A program made the translations under genes and the position numbers. A DNA stretch of 64,000 bases from an uncultured Bacilli bacterium (GTDB lineage: Bacteria > Bacillota_I > Bacilli_A > RF39 > UBA660). The notes beneath the pieces are model-generated. The model was not told the origin of the DNA. It saw only the letters and a list, made by a program, of their open reading frames with translations, and searched no databases. Positions 54,308 through 64,000 of the stretch are shown here, piece by piece; position 1 is the stretch's first letter, and the number at the start of each line of letters is the position of its first letter. The stretch covers positions 1 through 64,000 of the forward strand of contig CANQBL010000001.1 of assembly GCA_947589105.1 (NCBI GenBank), given 5' to 3'.

Positions 54308-55549
54308 CTATCTTTTTGAACGAAGAAATTTAAGCATTTTCATAGTAATGTTAAAAATGCTAAACCAAAATTTGTTTATTATTAAATCAAACTCTCCAAC
54401 TAATTCTAAAACTTCTGGATTAAATTTTGATTTAAAAACTGATAAGTGATCTTCTAATGAACCATCTACTCCACCCAAATCACAATAGTCACAACCTTTA
54501 TCAAGACAATAACATAATCTATAAAACATAAGGCCATTTGTAATTTTTAAAGATGGTAAGATTTCAGTATTAGTACCAGCATATAAAAACGAAGCTACCT
54601 TAATACCAGTCTTACAAACTGGCATCATTACTATCGTTGCCCCTGCTAAAGGTTTATTACCATATTTTTTTTGTACTTCTAATGCTTCTTTTATTTGTTT
54701 TTCACAAAATTCTTTTTTATCTTCATGTTCTTTCATATCTTTTTTTAAAAAATTTATATATTTATCAATGTTTACTCTTGCAAAAAATAATGTAGCATTA
54801 TCTGGAAATGATTCCATTATTTTTTTAAAATAATTTTCATTTCTAAGGGCAATATGTTGCCTTTGTTCAGTACAGTGAAGTACGTTTATTAAATCTTTAA
54901 CATCCTTTGGATCAGTTGAAAAACTAAACTCTACTCCTCTTTCTTCTTGATATGTCCCAATATAATTTCTAGTGTTTTTTGGAAAAGTTCTTCTAAGAAG
55001 TTCCTTATCATAAAATTTTTCATCTTTATCTTTTAAACTAATTACCATTGTATACCTAGGCTGTATGTATGCATTAACTTCTTTTTTATATCCTCCATGT
55101 TTAAATCCATTTTCTTTTAAACGAGATACTATTAACTTGGTATTATCTAAAAATGGTTTCCTTAATTCTATTCCTTTATTTTTTCTAATGTTTTGAATGT
55201 TGTCTTGATTAAAACAAATAAATGGATCTATTTTAATATCTATTGCGCCTTGTTTTTTAGCATATTTTTTTAACTCGCAAACAAATTCTTTTAATAGATT
55301 CCCATCTTTATAATCTAACACAAAACCTCTTGGAATATAAATTAATTTTTTATTTAAAAATAATTTTCTTTTTAGTAAAACAGCCGAACAAACAAGCTTT
55401 TCATTTTCATACATTCCAATAATTGTAGATACCCAAGCTTTTTTTACATTAGCCCAAGAAGATGTTTGCATAAATGAAGTGGACGGAAAATTCTTAACAA
55501 ATTCGTCATGTTCTTTAGCTGGTATTCCTACTTTAAATTTATATTTCAT
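54308..55549 (-). CDS. FemABX-family peptidoglycan interpeptide aminoacyltransferase
   Basis: FMQTSSWANVKKAW, IPRGFVLDY, CDYCDLGGVDG. Confidence 0.9.
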   Translation of the reverse strand: MKYKFKVGIPAKEHDEFVKNFPSTSFMQTSSWANVKKAWVSTIIGMYENEKLVCSAVLLKRKLFLNKKLIYIPRGFVLDYKDGNLLKEFVCELKKYAKKQGAIDIKIDPFICFNQDNIQNIRKNKGIELRKPFLDNTKLIVSRLKENGFKHGGYKKEVNAYIQPRYTMVISLKDKDEKFYDKELLRRTFPKNTRNYIGTYQEERGVEFSFSTDPKDVKDLINVLHCTEQRQHIALRNENYFKKIMESFPDNATLFFARVNIDKYINFLKKDMKEHEDKKEFCEKQIKEALEVQKKYGNKPLAGATIVMMPVCKTGIKVASFLYAGTNTEILPSLKITNGLMFYRLCYCLDKGCDYCDLGGVDGSLEDHLSVFKSKFNPEVLELVGEFDLIINKFWFSIFNITMKMLKFLRSKR

Positions 55550-55560
55550 ATAAACACCCC

Positions 55561-56124
55561 TTATTTTATTATCTCAGCTTCATCACCGTTTTTTATTAAA
55601 AACGCGTTTGCATCATCCGTATCAAGATGAACTTCATATGAATAGTTTTCACTTATTCTTACAAATACATTTTCTAGTATTCCACCTTTTATTCCTTTTA
55701 CTACTAAAGATACAAATTCTTTATCTAATAAACCATGCTTTAAAGCCTCTTTTCTATTGGCATGTACATGTCTTGTCGAAATAATAGCAGCTTTTCTTGT
55801 AATTTTTCCACAAGGTCCAATAATGGTTATTTCAGATGCATCTTTTAAATCACCAGAATTTCTAACGGGTGGATTAATTCCTAAAACATATGAATCAGTT
55901 TTAGATATTTCAACTTGTGTTTCATTTCTTTCTGGTCCTAATATTCTAACTTTTTCTATAAAAGATTTGGGCCCCTTTAGTGTTACCTGTTCAGTGCATG
56001 AAAATTGACCAGGTTGTGATAAATCACTTTTTTTTGAAAGTTCATAATTTCTTCCAAATAAAATTTGAACATCTTCCTTGGTTAAGTGTACGTGTCTAGC
56101 GGACACTCCAATTTTTACTGACAT
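55561..56124 (-). CDS. pduL: PduL-like phosphate propanoyltransferase/phosphotransacylase
   Basis: VSARHVHLT, ISTRHVHAN, GINPPVRNSGDL; start trimmed to MSVKIGVSARH. Confidence 0.93.
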   Translation of the reverse strand: MSVKIGVSARHVHLTKEDVQILFGRNYELSKKSDLSQPGQFSCTEQVTLKGPKSFIEKVRILGPERNETQVEISKTDSYVLGINPPVRNSGDLKDASEITIIGPCGKITRKAAIISTRHVHANRKEALKHGLLDKEFVSLVVKGIKGGILENVFVRISENYSYEVHLDTDDANAFLIKNGDEAEIIK

Positions 56125-56218
56125 ATAACCATCTCCTAATCTACTATTCATTATAACATGCATAAATATTTTAATTCAATCATATGTTTAAATGAATTTA
56201 AAAAAGGAGATTTTATAA

Positions 56219-56635
56219 ATGAATACAAATTATTATTCTAACCCTACTTATCCAAATATAGGAACAAGCGGATTGCAAGTATCCGCAATGGGAGGAGTAG
56301 CCTCACAGCCAAGTGCTAATACTAATAATTCAAGCAATAATAATTTAGCGACAATGCAAGCCACTAATAATATGTTAGAACTTGAGCAATCTTATGTTGA
56401 AAATATTTTAAGATTAAATAGAGGTAAGCTAGCAACTTTTTATTTTTCCTATCCAGATTCCGTAGAATGGAGAGATAAAACTTATACTGGAATAATAGAG
56501 GCAGCAGGAAGAGACCATATAATAATAAGTGATCCACAAAATGGTAAATGGTATTTACTTCTTATGATTTATCTTAATTACGTGCAATTTGACGAAAAAA
56601 TAAATTATAGTCCAGAGTATTATTTACAAAGATAA
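56219..56635 (+). CDS. gerQ: spore coat protein GerQ
   Basis: QSYVENILRLNRGKLATFYFSYPDSVEWRDKTYTGIIEAAGRDHIIISDPQNGKWYLLLMIYLNYVQFDE. Confidence 0.93.
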   Translation: MNTNYYSNPTYPNIGTSGLQVSAMGGVASQPSANTNNSSNNNLATMQATNNMLELEQSYVENILRLNRGKLATFYFSYPDSVEWRDKTYTGIIEAAGRDHIIISDPQNGKWYLLLMIYLNYVQFDEKINYSPEYYLQR

Positions 56636-56696
56636 ATAGCCTTGTAAATCTCCTCTAGTTTTGTTATAATCAAAAATAGATTAGAGGTAGATTAAA

Positions 56697-57230
56697 ATGC
56701 AATTAATAATAATCACATTACTAGTATGTATAATAGTTTTTTTCTGGAGTACACATAAAGAAGAATTATCTTTTATACGCACAAAACTTGAAAATGTAGA
56801 AGAAAAAATAAATAGTACGCTCATTAAAAGAAGAACATTAATACAAGATTCTGAACAAATTATAAAAGATGTACTAGGTACAAATAAACAAATTTATGAA
56901 AATCTAGACGAATTATGTACAGACACTATTAGTATGATGGAATTAGACAGAAAACTTTTAGTATTTATCAATGAGTTTTATTTAATAAAAGATAAATATA
57001 AAAAATTACAAAACAATGAAGAATTTCAAAAAATTGCTTTTTCAATAAACGAAACGGAAGATAAATTAAACGCGTATAAAGAATATTATAATGATATTGT
57101 AACTGAATACAACAAACAAATAAAAAAATTTCCTCAAGTTATTATTTCATTTATTAAAAAACAAAAAGAAAAAGAATTTTTTGATAAGAAAAGCATGAGT
57201 GATAATGATTATTACGATTTTAAATATTAA
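56697..57230 (+). CDS. LemA-like membrane protein, divergent
   Basis: N-terminal TM, helical; NEEFQKIAFSINETEDKLNAYKEYYNDIVTEYNKQIKKFPQVII matches the LemA C-terminal pattern. Confidence 0.65.
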   Translation: MQLIIITLLVCIIVFFWSTHKEELSFIRTKLENVEEKINSTLIKRRTLIQDSEQIIKDVLGTNKQIYENLDELCTDTISMMELDRKLLVFINEFYLIKDKYKKLQNNEEFQKIAFSINETEDKLNAYKEYYNDIVTEYNKQIKKFPQVIISFIKKQKEKEFFDKKSMSDNDYYDFKY

Positions 57231-57306
57231 AAAGAGATTAAAAATGATATAAACTACGTTTATTAAACTTAAAAACGTAGCTTTACATACCAAAATTAAT
57301 CTCTTT
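57231..57306. terminator. nested hairpin between convergent genes, likely bidirectional terminator
   Basis: Inner CTACGTTT...AAACGTAG and outer AAAGAGATTAA...TTAATCTCTTT arms. Confidence 0.5.
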
Positions 57307-57939
57307 TTTATTATTTTTTCTTAAAAACTCATTTGTTTTCGAAAAAGGCTTACTACCGAAAAATCCGTTATAAGCAGATAAAGGTGATGGATGAGCTGAT
57401 TCAATTATATAATGACTAGGATTAGTTATGATTCTTTTTTTATCTCTAGCTTGTTTTCCCCACAATATAAAAACAATTCCATCTAGTCTATCATTAATTT
57501 GTTTTATCACATAATTAGTAAATATTTCCCATCCTATATCTTTATGGGAATTAGCCTTATCTTTTTCAACAGTAAGAACAGTGTTAAGCAAAAACACACC
57601 TTGCCTAGCCCAATCTGTTAAATCAGTATTTGTCCTTTCAATGTTTAAATCATCCTTTAATTCCTTAAATATATTTTTGAGTGAAGGAGGTGTTCTAACT
57701 CCTTTTCTAACAGAAAACGAAAGTCCCATAGCTTCTTTTTCACCGTGATAAGGGTCTTGACCTAAAATAACTACTTTAATATCATTAAAATCAGTTAATT
57801 TAAACGCATTAAATAAATCTTGAGCAGGTGGATATATTGTTTTAGAAAGTCTTTCTTCTTTAATAAAATCCTTAATATATTTAAAATAACTTTTTTGCAT
57901 TTCATCTTGCAATATCAAATCCCAATTATTATGAAACAA
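57283..57939 (-). CDS. ung: uracil-DNA glycosylase
   Basis: VVILGQDPYHGEKEAMGLSFSV, HPSPLSAYNGFFGSKPF. Confidence 0.97.
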   Translation of the reverse strand: MFHNNWDLILQDEMQKSYFKYIKDFIKEERLSKTIYPPAQDLFNAFKLTDFNDIKVVILGQDPYHGEKEAMGLSFSVRKGVRTPPSLKNIFKELKDDLNIERTNTDLTDWARQGVFLLNTVLTVEKDKANSHKDIGWEIFTNYVIKQINDRLDGIVFILWGKQARDKKRIITNPSHYIIESAHPSPLSAYNGFFGSKPFSKTNEFLRKNNKKEINFGM

Positions 57940-58040
57940 ATTAACCTCTCCTTTTATCTATATTAACCATAATAAGGCTATGATTGCTTCCTTTTGGTCA
58001 TTATTATAGCACATATATTAAAAATAATAAACAAAAAGAG

Positions 58041-58487
58041 CTATTTATGATAACTCTCATTGTTTATTATTTTAAATGACCTATATAATTGCTCTAATAA
58101 AATCACTCTAAATAATTGATGTGGAAAAGTTAAATCAGAAAACGAAAGCGCATAATTAGATCTTTTTAACACATCATTTGATAATCCGTATGATCCACCT
58201 ATTATAAAAATAATATTATTAGAAATATTTTCATTAATAAATTTTGATAATTGAACTGAATTTAACTTTTTTCCTTTTATTTCTAAAGTTATTACAAAAT
58301 CTTTATTAGATATTTTAGAAAGAATATTTTTTCCTTCTTCTAAAATAGTTTTTGTTTTATCATAATTATAATCAGGTAATTCAATAATCTCTAATTTTGT
58401 ATACTTACTTAATCTTTTTATATATTCTTCTACCGCATGAGTAAAATACTTTTCCTTTATCTTTCCAACACAAATTATTTTAATCAT
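58041..58487 (-). CDS. rlmH: 23S rRNA m3psi1915 methyltransferase RlmH
   Basis: FIIGGSYGLSNDVL...FPHQLFRVILLEQLYRSFKIINNESYHK. Confidence 0.96.
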   Translation of the reverse strand: MIKIICVGKIKEKYFTHAVEEYIKRLSKYTKLEIIELPDYNYDKTKTILEEGKNILSKISNKDFVITLEIKGKKLNSVQLSKFINENISNNIIFIIGGSYGLSNDVLKRSNYALSFSDLTFPHQLFRVILLEQLYRSFKIINNESYHK

Positions 58488-59251
58488 ACTTCTATCCAAT
58501 CCGTTCTTTGTTTTTGTTTAGCAACCAAAACATTTTTTACTTTTTTCTTTTTTGAATTTAATACGTTATTTAAAGTATTTAACGCAACTTCTTGGGTATT
58601 ATTATCATCACTTAAATGGGCTAATATAATAGTATTTGTATTGCTTCCAATAAATTCTGATAAATAAAATGCTGCATCTTTGTTTGATAAGTGACCTTTA
58701 TCACTTAAAATTCTTTGTTTTAAATGAAACGGATAACTACCATTCATTAACATTTCTATATCGTGATTGCTTTCCATAATATATAAATTATGATTACTTA
58801 ACGATGAAAAATACTTATTATTTATATAACCTGTATCAGTTATATACACTATTGATTTTTGATCATCTTTGATTATAAACCCTACCGACCCTTTTACGTC
58901 ATGAGATGTTTTTATTACTGAAACACAAATGTCATCTATTTTAAATTCTGAAGTATCATATAGTTCATAATCAAAATCTTCTATATATTCTCTTAATAAT
59001 GATAAAATAATTTTATTTACATATAACTTAGGTTTGTATTTTTTCAAGAATGCTTTTAAGCCTTGTATATGGTCAACATGTGTATGAGTTATTAATATGG
59101 CTTTTATCTCATTAGGATCCACTTTTAACTCCTTTAATTTATCTTCAATATAAGATTTTGTAACACCAAGATCAATTAAAATCTTGGTGTTACTAGCCTC
59201 TATTAATACACTATTTCCCTTACTGCCACTAGATAATACGCAAACTCTCAT
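58484..59251 (-). CDS. walJ: MBL-fold hydrolase, YycJ/WalJ-like
   Basis: CVLSSGSKGNSVLIEASNTKILIDLG, THTHVDHIQGL. Confidence 0.93.
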   Translation of the reverse strand: MRVCVLSSGSKGNSVLIEASNTKILIDLGVTKSYIEDKLKELKVDPNEIKAILITHTHVDHIQGLKAFLKKYKPKLYVNKIILSLLREYIEDFDYELYDTSEFKIDDICVSVIKTSHDVKGSVGFIIKDDQKSIVYITDTGYINNKYFSSLSNHNLYIMESNHDIEMLMNGSYPFHLKQRILSDKGHLSNKDAAFYLSEFIGSNTNTIILAHLSDDNNTQEVALNTLNNVLNSKKKKVKNVLVAKQKQRTDWIEV

Positions 59252-60726
59252 TAGCGGTATAAAATAAGTGGATCAAGTGGAATTCCATCCCGATATGGCA
59301 TACCATTTTTATATAAACCAAAATGTAAATGAGTACCCGTTGCAAAACCAGTGTGTCCCATAGTACCAATTTGTTGACCTTTTTCTACCGTTTGACCAAC
59401 AGATACAAGTCTTGAATTCATATGAGCGTATAAAGTATAATATCCATTTTCATGTTTAATGGTTACATGGTTACCTAAACTTCCTTTTTTTTGAGAAGTA
59501 ACTACCGTTCCAGAACCTGCTGCGAATATAGGAGAACCTTCTCCTGAACCTGATATGTCTAATGCCTCGTGAATTTTACCCCAACGATAGCCAAAGTAAC
59601 TTGAAATATAATATTGTGAAATCGTTGGCCATGCCCAAGAGCCAGACATTATAGGTGCGGTTGCACCTCCTGCATAAACCTTAGTTCCTACTTTTACAAC
59701 TTTATCAACTGATGGTGCTATAACATCTCTACTTACAATTACAACATTTATTGTTTCTCCATTTACCGTTTTAAGTTTTGTAGTTAAACGGTCTATTCCA
59801 TTTTGACCTTCTACCGTAACCACTTGGGTTCCTGCATTCATACTAGCATCATACTCAGTTGTTGTTTTATACTGACTTTCTTGATCTAATACCGTATGGG
59901 ATTCAACTACTACATCAACAATTGGAGCAATAAGACCTACTTTTACTTGCTGTCCTACTGATAATAAATTTTTTGAACTATTAAACTCAGGATTTACAAC
60001 TAAAAATTCTGCTGTTGCAAGTTTATGATCATAGGCAATAGAATCAATGGTATCCCCTTCTTGAACCGTATAATATTGATCTTCTTTTAAATCTCCAAAA
60101 AGCAAATATTTAGTAAGTTTTTTTTCATCAGTAAATATTTGTTCATCAGTAGAAATATACCCTTCTTTTATAGTAATATCTTGGTCAATATATATATCTT
60201 CTATTATAGATCCTGTTTCCTTTATTTCTGGTTGTGTATCATTTTCATAATTTTTAACTTGTTCCGCGCTTACAAAAGCTTCTACAACAGCTTTTAAAGA
60301 TCTATCAAACATTTCTTTATCAAGCACGTTAATTACAATCTTTTCTTCATCCGTAGAAATTGGTTTTATCGTTATTTTATAACCCTTAACAGTAAAGGGT
60401 TTTTCTTCCTTAATTAAATTATGAACTTGTTTTGCGCTAAGAACTTCTTTTTCATAGGTTGTACATTTTTGAATATCAACCCCCGTTGGAATATATACTT
60501 TTTTTACAGAATACTTTTCTTTTATTTCTCTTTGTTCATCATTTATATATTCTTCTAATTCTTCTTTATCTTTTATATTTCCAACTACTTTGCCATCTAA
60601 ATATACCTTATATACTTCTTTAGGACTAAGTTCATAGTTATTAGCAAAATTAACAACTATAACTATAAAACCTGCTAGCAAAAAAGAAAGAATATAAATT
60701 AACCCCGTTTTTATCACTTTTATCAT
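59251..60726 (-). CDS. M23 family peptidase with LysM and G5-like domains
   Basis: LysM YTVQEGDTIDSIAYDHKLATAEFLVVNP; M23 HEALDISG...THLHFGLYKNG; N-terminal TM. Confidence 0.93.
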   Translation of the reverse strand: MIKVIKTGLIYILSFLLAGFIVIVVNFANNYELSPKEVYKVYLDGKVVGNIKDKEELEEYINDEQREIKEKYSVKKVYIPTGVDIQKCTTYEKEVLSAKQVHNLIKEEKPFTVKGYKITIKPISTDEEKIVINVLDKEMFDRSLKAVVEAFVSAEQVKNYENDTQPEIKETGSIIEDIYIDQDITIKEGYISTDEQIFTDEKKLTKYLLFGDLKEDQYYTVQEGDTIDSIAYDHKLATAEFLVVNPEFNSSKNLLSVGQQVKVGLIAPIVDVVVESHTVLDQESQYKTTTEYDASMNAGTQVVTVEGQNGIDRLTTKLKTVNGETINVVIVSRDVIAPSVDKVVKVGTKVYAGGATAPIMSGSWAWPTISQYYISSYFGYRWGKIHEALDISGSGEGSPIFAAGSGTVVTSQKKGSLGNHVTIKHENGYYTLYAHMNSRLVSVGQTVEKGQQIGTMGHTGFATGTHLHFGLYKNGMPYRDGIPLDPLILYR

Positions 60727-60728
60727 AG

Positions 60729-62072
60729 CTATTCACCATTCTCCCTTTGAAAATTAACAAACGTACTAGTATCCATTCTAAATAACAACTCAATTGTTTT
60801 AGTAGGTCCGCTTCTGTTTTTTCCAATGATAAGTTCTGTTATACTTGCATTATCATCTCTTCTTTTTTCCCTATTATAATAATCATCTCGATATAAGAAA
60901 GATACAATATCAGCATCTTGTTCAATAGAACCGGATTCACGCAAATCACTCATGATTGGTCTTTTATCTTCCCTTGATTCCACCGCACGTGATAATTGTG
61001 CTAAAGCTATAACCGGAACTCCTAATTCAAGTGCCATTGTTTTCAAACTACGTGATATTTCTGATACTTCTTGTTGCCTATTTCCAGAAACTTTACTTGG
61101 TCCAGTTACAAGCTGTAAATAATCTATTACAACAAGTCCTAAACCTTTATCAGAATTAGCAAGTCTTCTACATTTTGATCTTATTTCACCAATCGTAATT
61201 CCAGGTGTATCATCTAAAAATAAATTGGTATCAGATAATCTACTTATTGCTTCATTAATTCTTTTCCAATCATTATGCTCAAGTCTTCCCGTTCTCATCT
61301 TAGAGCCGTTTATTTGTCCCAATGATTGAAGAATTCTATTTGCAAGTTGTTCAACACTCATTTCTAAGTTAAACACCGCAACCGACTTATTTCCATGCAT
61401 TGCAGCATATGTTGCAAGATTAAGTGCAAAAGCCGTTTTACCCATTGCTGGCCTCGCAGCAATTATTATAAATTGATTAGGTTGAAGCCCAGCCGTTAGT
61501 CTATCTAATTCAGTAAATCCTGTTGCAAGTCCCGTTATTTCTGAACCCTGCTCAGCTAGTTTTTCAAGATTCGCCTGCTCACGGTAAGCAACATCCTGAA
61601 TTCTTTGAAATTCAGTTGTCTTTCTCATGTTACCAATTCTAAGCATCTTCATCTCTGCATTATCCAAAACATCATAAATTGAATCTTCTGAAACATACGC
61701 TTCGTTAGCTATTTCAGTTGCTGTTTCTATTATTTTTCTACCAATCATTTTTTCTTTTACGATGTTAATATAATAATCAACGTTTGAAGCGCTAGGAACA
61801 GAATCAATTATCTCAGATAAATATTCTACGTTTCCTACTTGGCTTAATATTTTCTTATCACTTAACCTATTTGTTAAGATTGTTATATCAACTGGAAAAG
61901 ACCCATCATTTAGTTCTTGCAAAGTTTCGAAAATTTTAGCATTTGCTTCACTATAAAAAGAATCAGGAGATAATTCATCACAAATTTTTTGTAAAGCACT
62001 TTTTGATAAAAAAGCAGAACCTAATACAGCTTTTTCTGCTTCAAAACTATTTGGTATATTTCTTTCTGCCAT
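60729..62072 (-). CDS. dnaB: replicative DNA helicase
   Basis: IIAARPAMGKTAFALN, FNLEMSVEQLANR, DYLQLV; no intein. Confidence 0.98.
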   Translation of the reverse strand: MAERNIPNSFEAEKAVLGSAFLSKSALQKICDELSPDSFYSEANAKIFETLQELNDGSFPVDITILTNRLSDKKILSQVGNVEYLSEIIDSVPSASNVDYYINIVKEKMIGRKIIETATEIANEAYVSEDSIYDVLDNAEMKMLRIGNMRKTTEFQRIQDVAYREQANLEKLAEQGSEITGLATGFTELDRLTAGLQPNQFIIIAARPAMGKTAFALNLATYAAMHGNKSVAVFNLEMSVEQLANRILQSLGQINGSKMRTGRLEHNDWKRINEAISRLSDTNLFLDDTPGITIGEIRSKCRRLANSDKGLGLVVIDYLQLVTGPSKVSGNRQQEVSEISRSLKTMALELGVPVIALAQLSRAVESREDKRPIMSDLRESGSIEQDADIVSFLYRDDYYNREKRRDDNASITELIIGKNRSGPTKTIELLFRMDTSTFVNFQRENGE

Positions 62073-62091
62073 TTTATCACTTCCCTACTTC

Positions 62092-62532
62092 TTATTTAAC
62101 TAATGAAACTTTAATAATTGCCTGAACGTTCTTGTGTAAATTTATTTTAACATTATGAAATCCAAGTGTACTTAACGGCTCATCAAGCACAATTTTTTTC
62201 TTATCTATTTTATAACCAATTTTTTCTAATTCATTAGAAATTTGTTTGGTTGATATACTTCCAAATACCTGATCTTGTTTTCCTGTTTTAACATTAAATA
62301 TTAATACTTTATTTTTTAATTCTTCTTTTATTTTTTCACATTTTTCTATTTCTGCTGCTAAAGCATCTGCTTTATTTTTATTACTTATATCAAGTATTTC
62401 TTTACTTCTTGTAGTATATGAAACTGCATAACCTTTTTTAATTAAGAAATTTTTAGCATATCCATCTTTTACTTCTTTTATATCTCCAACTTTACCTTGA
62501 TTTTTAACATCTTTTGTAAATATAACTTTCAT
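62092..62532 (-). CDS. rplI: 50S ribosomal protein L9
   Basis: MKVIFTKDVKNQGKVGDIKEVKDGYAKNFLIKKGYA. Confidence 0.97.
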   Translation of the reverse strand: MKVIFTKDVKNQGKVGDIKEVKDGYAKNFLIKKGYAVSYTTRSKEILDISNKNKADALAAEIEKCEKIKEELKNKVLIFNVKTGKQDQVFGSISTKQISNELEKIGYKIDKKKIVLDEPLSTLGFHNVKINLHKNVQAIIKVSLVK

Positions 62533-62634
62533 AATTAGTCCCACCTTCCTAATTACATAACGTATTTGTATTATATCATAATTTTTAATTAAAGAAAAGA
62601 AAGCTAAGTGAAACTTTCACCTTTACTTTCTTTT

Positions 62635-62850
62635 CTACTTTGAGAATGGTAGTAATGCTATCATTCTTGCCCTTTTAATTTGTTGTGCTATATGTCTTTG
62701 GTGCTTAGAACATGCTCCTGTAACTCTTCTTGGTAATATTTTGCCTTTTTCATTTATATATTTTTTTAATATTTCAGGATCTTTATAATCTACACTCTTT
62801 CCAGCACACATTTGACATATTTTCTTTTTCTTTCTAAAAAATTCTGCCAT
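62635..62850 (-). CDS. rpsR: 30S ribosomal protein S18
   Basis: [33 protein letters not shown]. Confidence 0.97.
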   Translation of the reverse strand: MAEFFRKKKKICQMCAGKSVDYKDPEILKKYINEKGKILPRRVTGACSKHQRHIAQQIKRARMIALLPFSK

Positions 62851-62871
62851 CTGTATTCCTCCTTATCTTAA

Positions 62872-63339
62872 TTAAAACGCAATATCATCATCGCTTATTT
62901 CTATACTGCTACCAAAATCTGCAAAAACATCATCAGATACGTTCGTTTCTTTTGGTGCCTCTTCAGTTTGAAAATCAGCTGGTGATACACTATCATCATT
63001 ATTACTTGTATTATTTGAAGAATTTCTAGAATCAAGGAATTGAACTCGATCTGCTACAACCTCAGTTACATAAACACGTTTTCCATCTTTATCTTCATAG
63101 TTTCTAGTTTGAATTCTTCCATCAACAGCAACTAAAGAACCTTTAGTTACATATTTTTTTATGTTTTCAGCTTGTTTTTGAAAAGCAACTATATTAATAA
63201 AATCAGTTTCCCTTTGACCTTGATTGTTAGTATATTGTCTATCTATTGCAATAGAAAAATTTACAATAGCAGCATTGCTAGACGAATATCTAAGTTCTGG
63301 GTCCCTTGTTAATCTTCCAATTAAAAAAGCTTTATTCAT
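62872..63339 (-). CDS. ssb: single-stranded DNA-binding protein
   Basis: MNKAFLIGRLTRDPELRYSSSNAAIVNFSIAIDR; C-terminal DDDIAF. Confidence 0.97.
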   Translation of the reverse strand: MNKAFLIGRLTRDPELRYSSSNAAIVNFSIAIDRQYTNNQGQRETDFINIVAFQKQAENIKKYVTKGSLVAVDGRIQTRNYEDKDGKRVYVTEVVADRVQFLDSRNSSNNTSNNDDSVSPADFQTEEAPKETNVSDDVFADFGSSIEISDDDIAF

Positions 63340-63359
63340 AATTTCTTCCTCACCTTTAA

Positions 63360-63644
63360 TTAGTCTTCTTTTACGATTAAATGACGAATAACATCTTCAC
63401 TTATTAATGCTAAACGATCAAATTCATTAATTGCTTTTGAATCATTTGATTCAAGGTTAATCAAGAAGTAATATCCGGTTTTAAATCCTTTTACTTCATA
63501 TGCTAACTCTTTTTGACCTAAATCTTTTGAAGATGTTACTTTAGCACCGTTATCTGTTAAAATTTTTTCAAAATTTTTAGCAACTTCTTTAACACTTGCT
63601 TCTTCAATGTTAGGTCTTACAATGAACATAATTTCGTATTTCAT
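63360..63644 (-). CDS. rpsF: 30S ribosomal protein S6
   Basis: MKYEIMFIVRPNIEEASVKEV...GYYFLINLES. Confidence 0.96.
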   Translation of the reverse strand: MKYEIMFIVRPNIEEASVKEVAKNFEKILTDNGAKVTSSKDLGQKELAYEVKGFKTGYYFLINLESNDSKAINEFDRLALISEDVIRHLIVKED

Positions 63645-63649
63645 TTTAC

Positions 63650-63717
63650 CTATCCTCCTCTTTTGGTCTATTCGGCCCTTAATCTAGTTAAGAGCAAGAG
63701 AGTAATTCCATTACTCG
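63650..63717 (-). promoter_or_regulatory. rpsF 5' leader, S6:S18-binding-motif candidate
   Basis: Minus strand ...TTAAGGGCCGAATAGACCAAAAGAGG with CCGA in a short stem, directly upstream of rpsF. Confidence 0.55.
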
Positions 63718-63723
63718 CTTTGT

Positions 63724-63752
63724 ATTATAACAAAAAAGAAGATTAATGTAAA
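63724..63752 (-). promoter_or_regulatory. rpsF operon promoter
   Basis: Minus strand TTTACA-17 bp-TATAAT with TGT before the -10. Confidence 0.8.
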
Positions 63753-63882
63753 CCTTCTTTTATTAAAACATATTCAAATTAATAATTTATAATACTTATT
63801 ATTTTAAAGCAAATTATAATTATTACTTTTTATAAATTTGTTTTAGTTTTTTAATGATATTCAAATAAAAAGTTTTAGTAAA

Positions 63883-64000
63883 TTAATTATTAAATCTAAA
63901 TAAACAAACGTCTCCGTCTTGCATTACGTATTCTTTACCTTCGCTCCTTAGTTTTCCTGCTTCTTTAGCTCCTTTTTCACCCTTATATTTTTCATAATCA
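63883..64000 (-). CDS. ychF: redox-regulated ATPase YchF, C-terminal fragment (5' truncated at window edge)
   Basis: Hand translation: [38 protein letters not shown], typical YchF C-terminus. Confidence 0.9.
   Translation of the reverse strand, partial: DYEKYKGEKGAKEAGKLRSEGKEYVMQDGDVCLFRFNN

Overview
This 64 kb AT-rich window is a chromosomal segment of a low-GC Bacillota (Bacilli-like) bacterium. No lineage call below that level is made. Most of it is housekeeping DNA on the minus strand:
- a t6A operon (tsaE-tsaB-rimI-tsaD)
- one rRNA operon (16S-23S-5S, no spacer tRNA)
- the S10-spc-alpha ribosomal protein operon, from rpsJ to rplQ with secY, adk, map, infA, rpmJ and rpoA
- an ECF transporter module plus truA
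- spo0A, glycolysis genes (tpiA, pgk, gapA), cysS and clpP
- a rpsF-ssb-rpsR-rplI-dnaB replication/ribosome cluster, with a partial ychF at the right edge

The points most worth follow-up are:
1. A pseudopilin and an R-S-(QxE)-type ADP-ribosyltransferase, translationally coupled to the end of the t6A operon and next to a BRO-N gene.
2. A YfcC-like transporter with a Lys-rich linker and a TM2 domain inserted mid-protein.
3. A ClpC-like unfoldase whose second AAA+ domain keeps Walker A and the pore loop but has lost the Walker B glutamate and other hydrolysis residues.
4. An IS110-family element inserted upstream of gapA, with a structured 5' region that is a bridge-RNA candidate.
5. Several cis-regulatory structures: an S6:S18-type leader, an S10-operon leader, a 0A box at spo0A, a 20-bp palindrome at an RHH gene, a hairpin between the SD and start codon of gapA, and rRNA processing stems.

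No CRISPR array or tRNA gene was recognised. All family calls come from reading the sequence; no database search was run.
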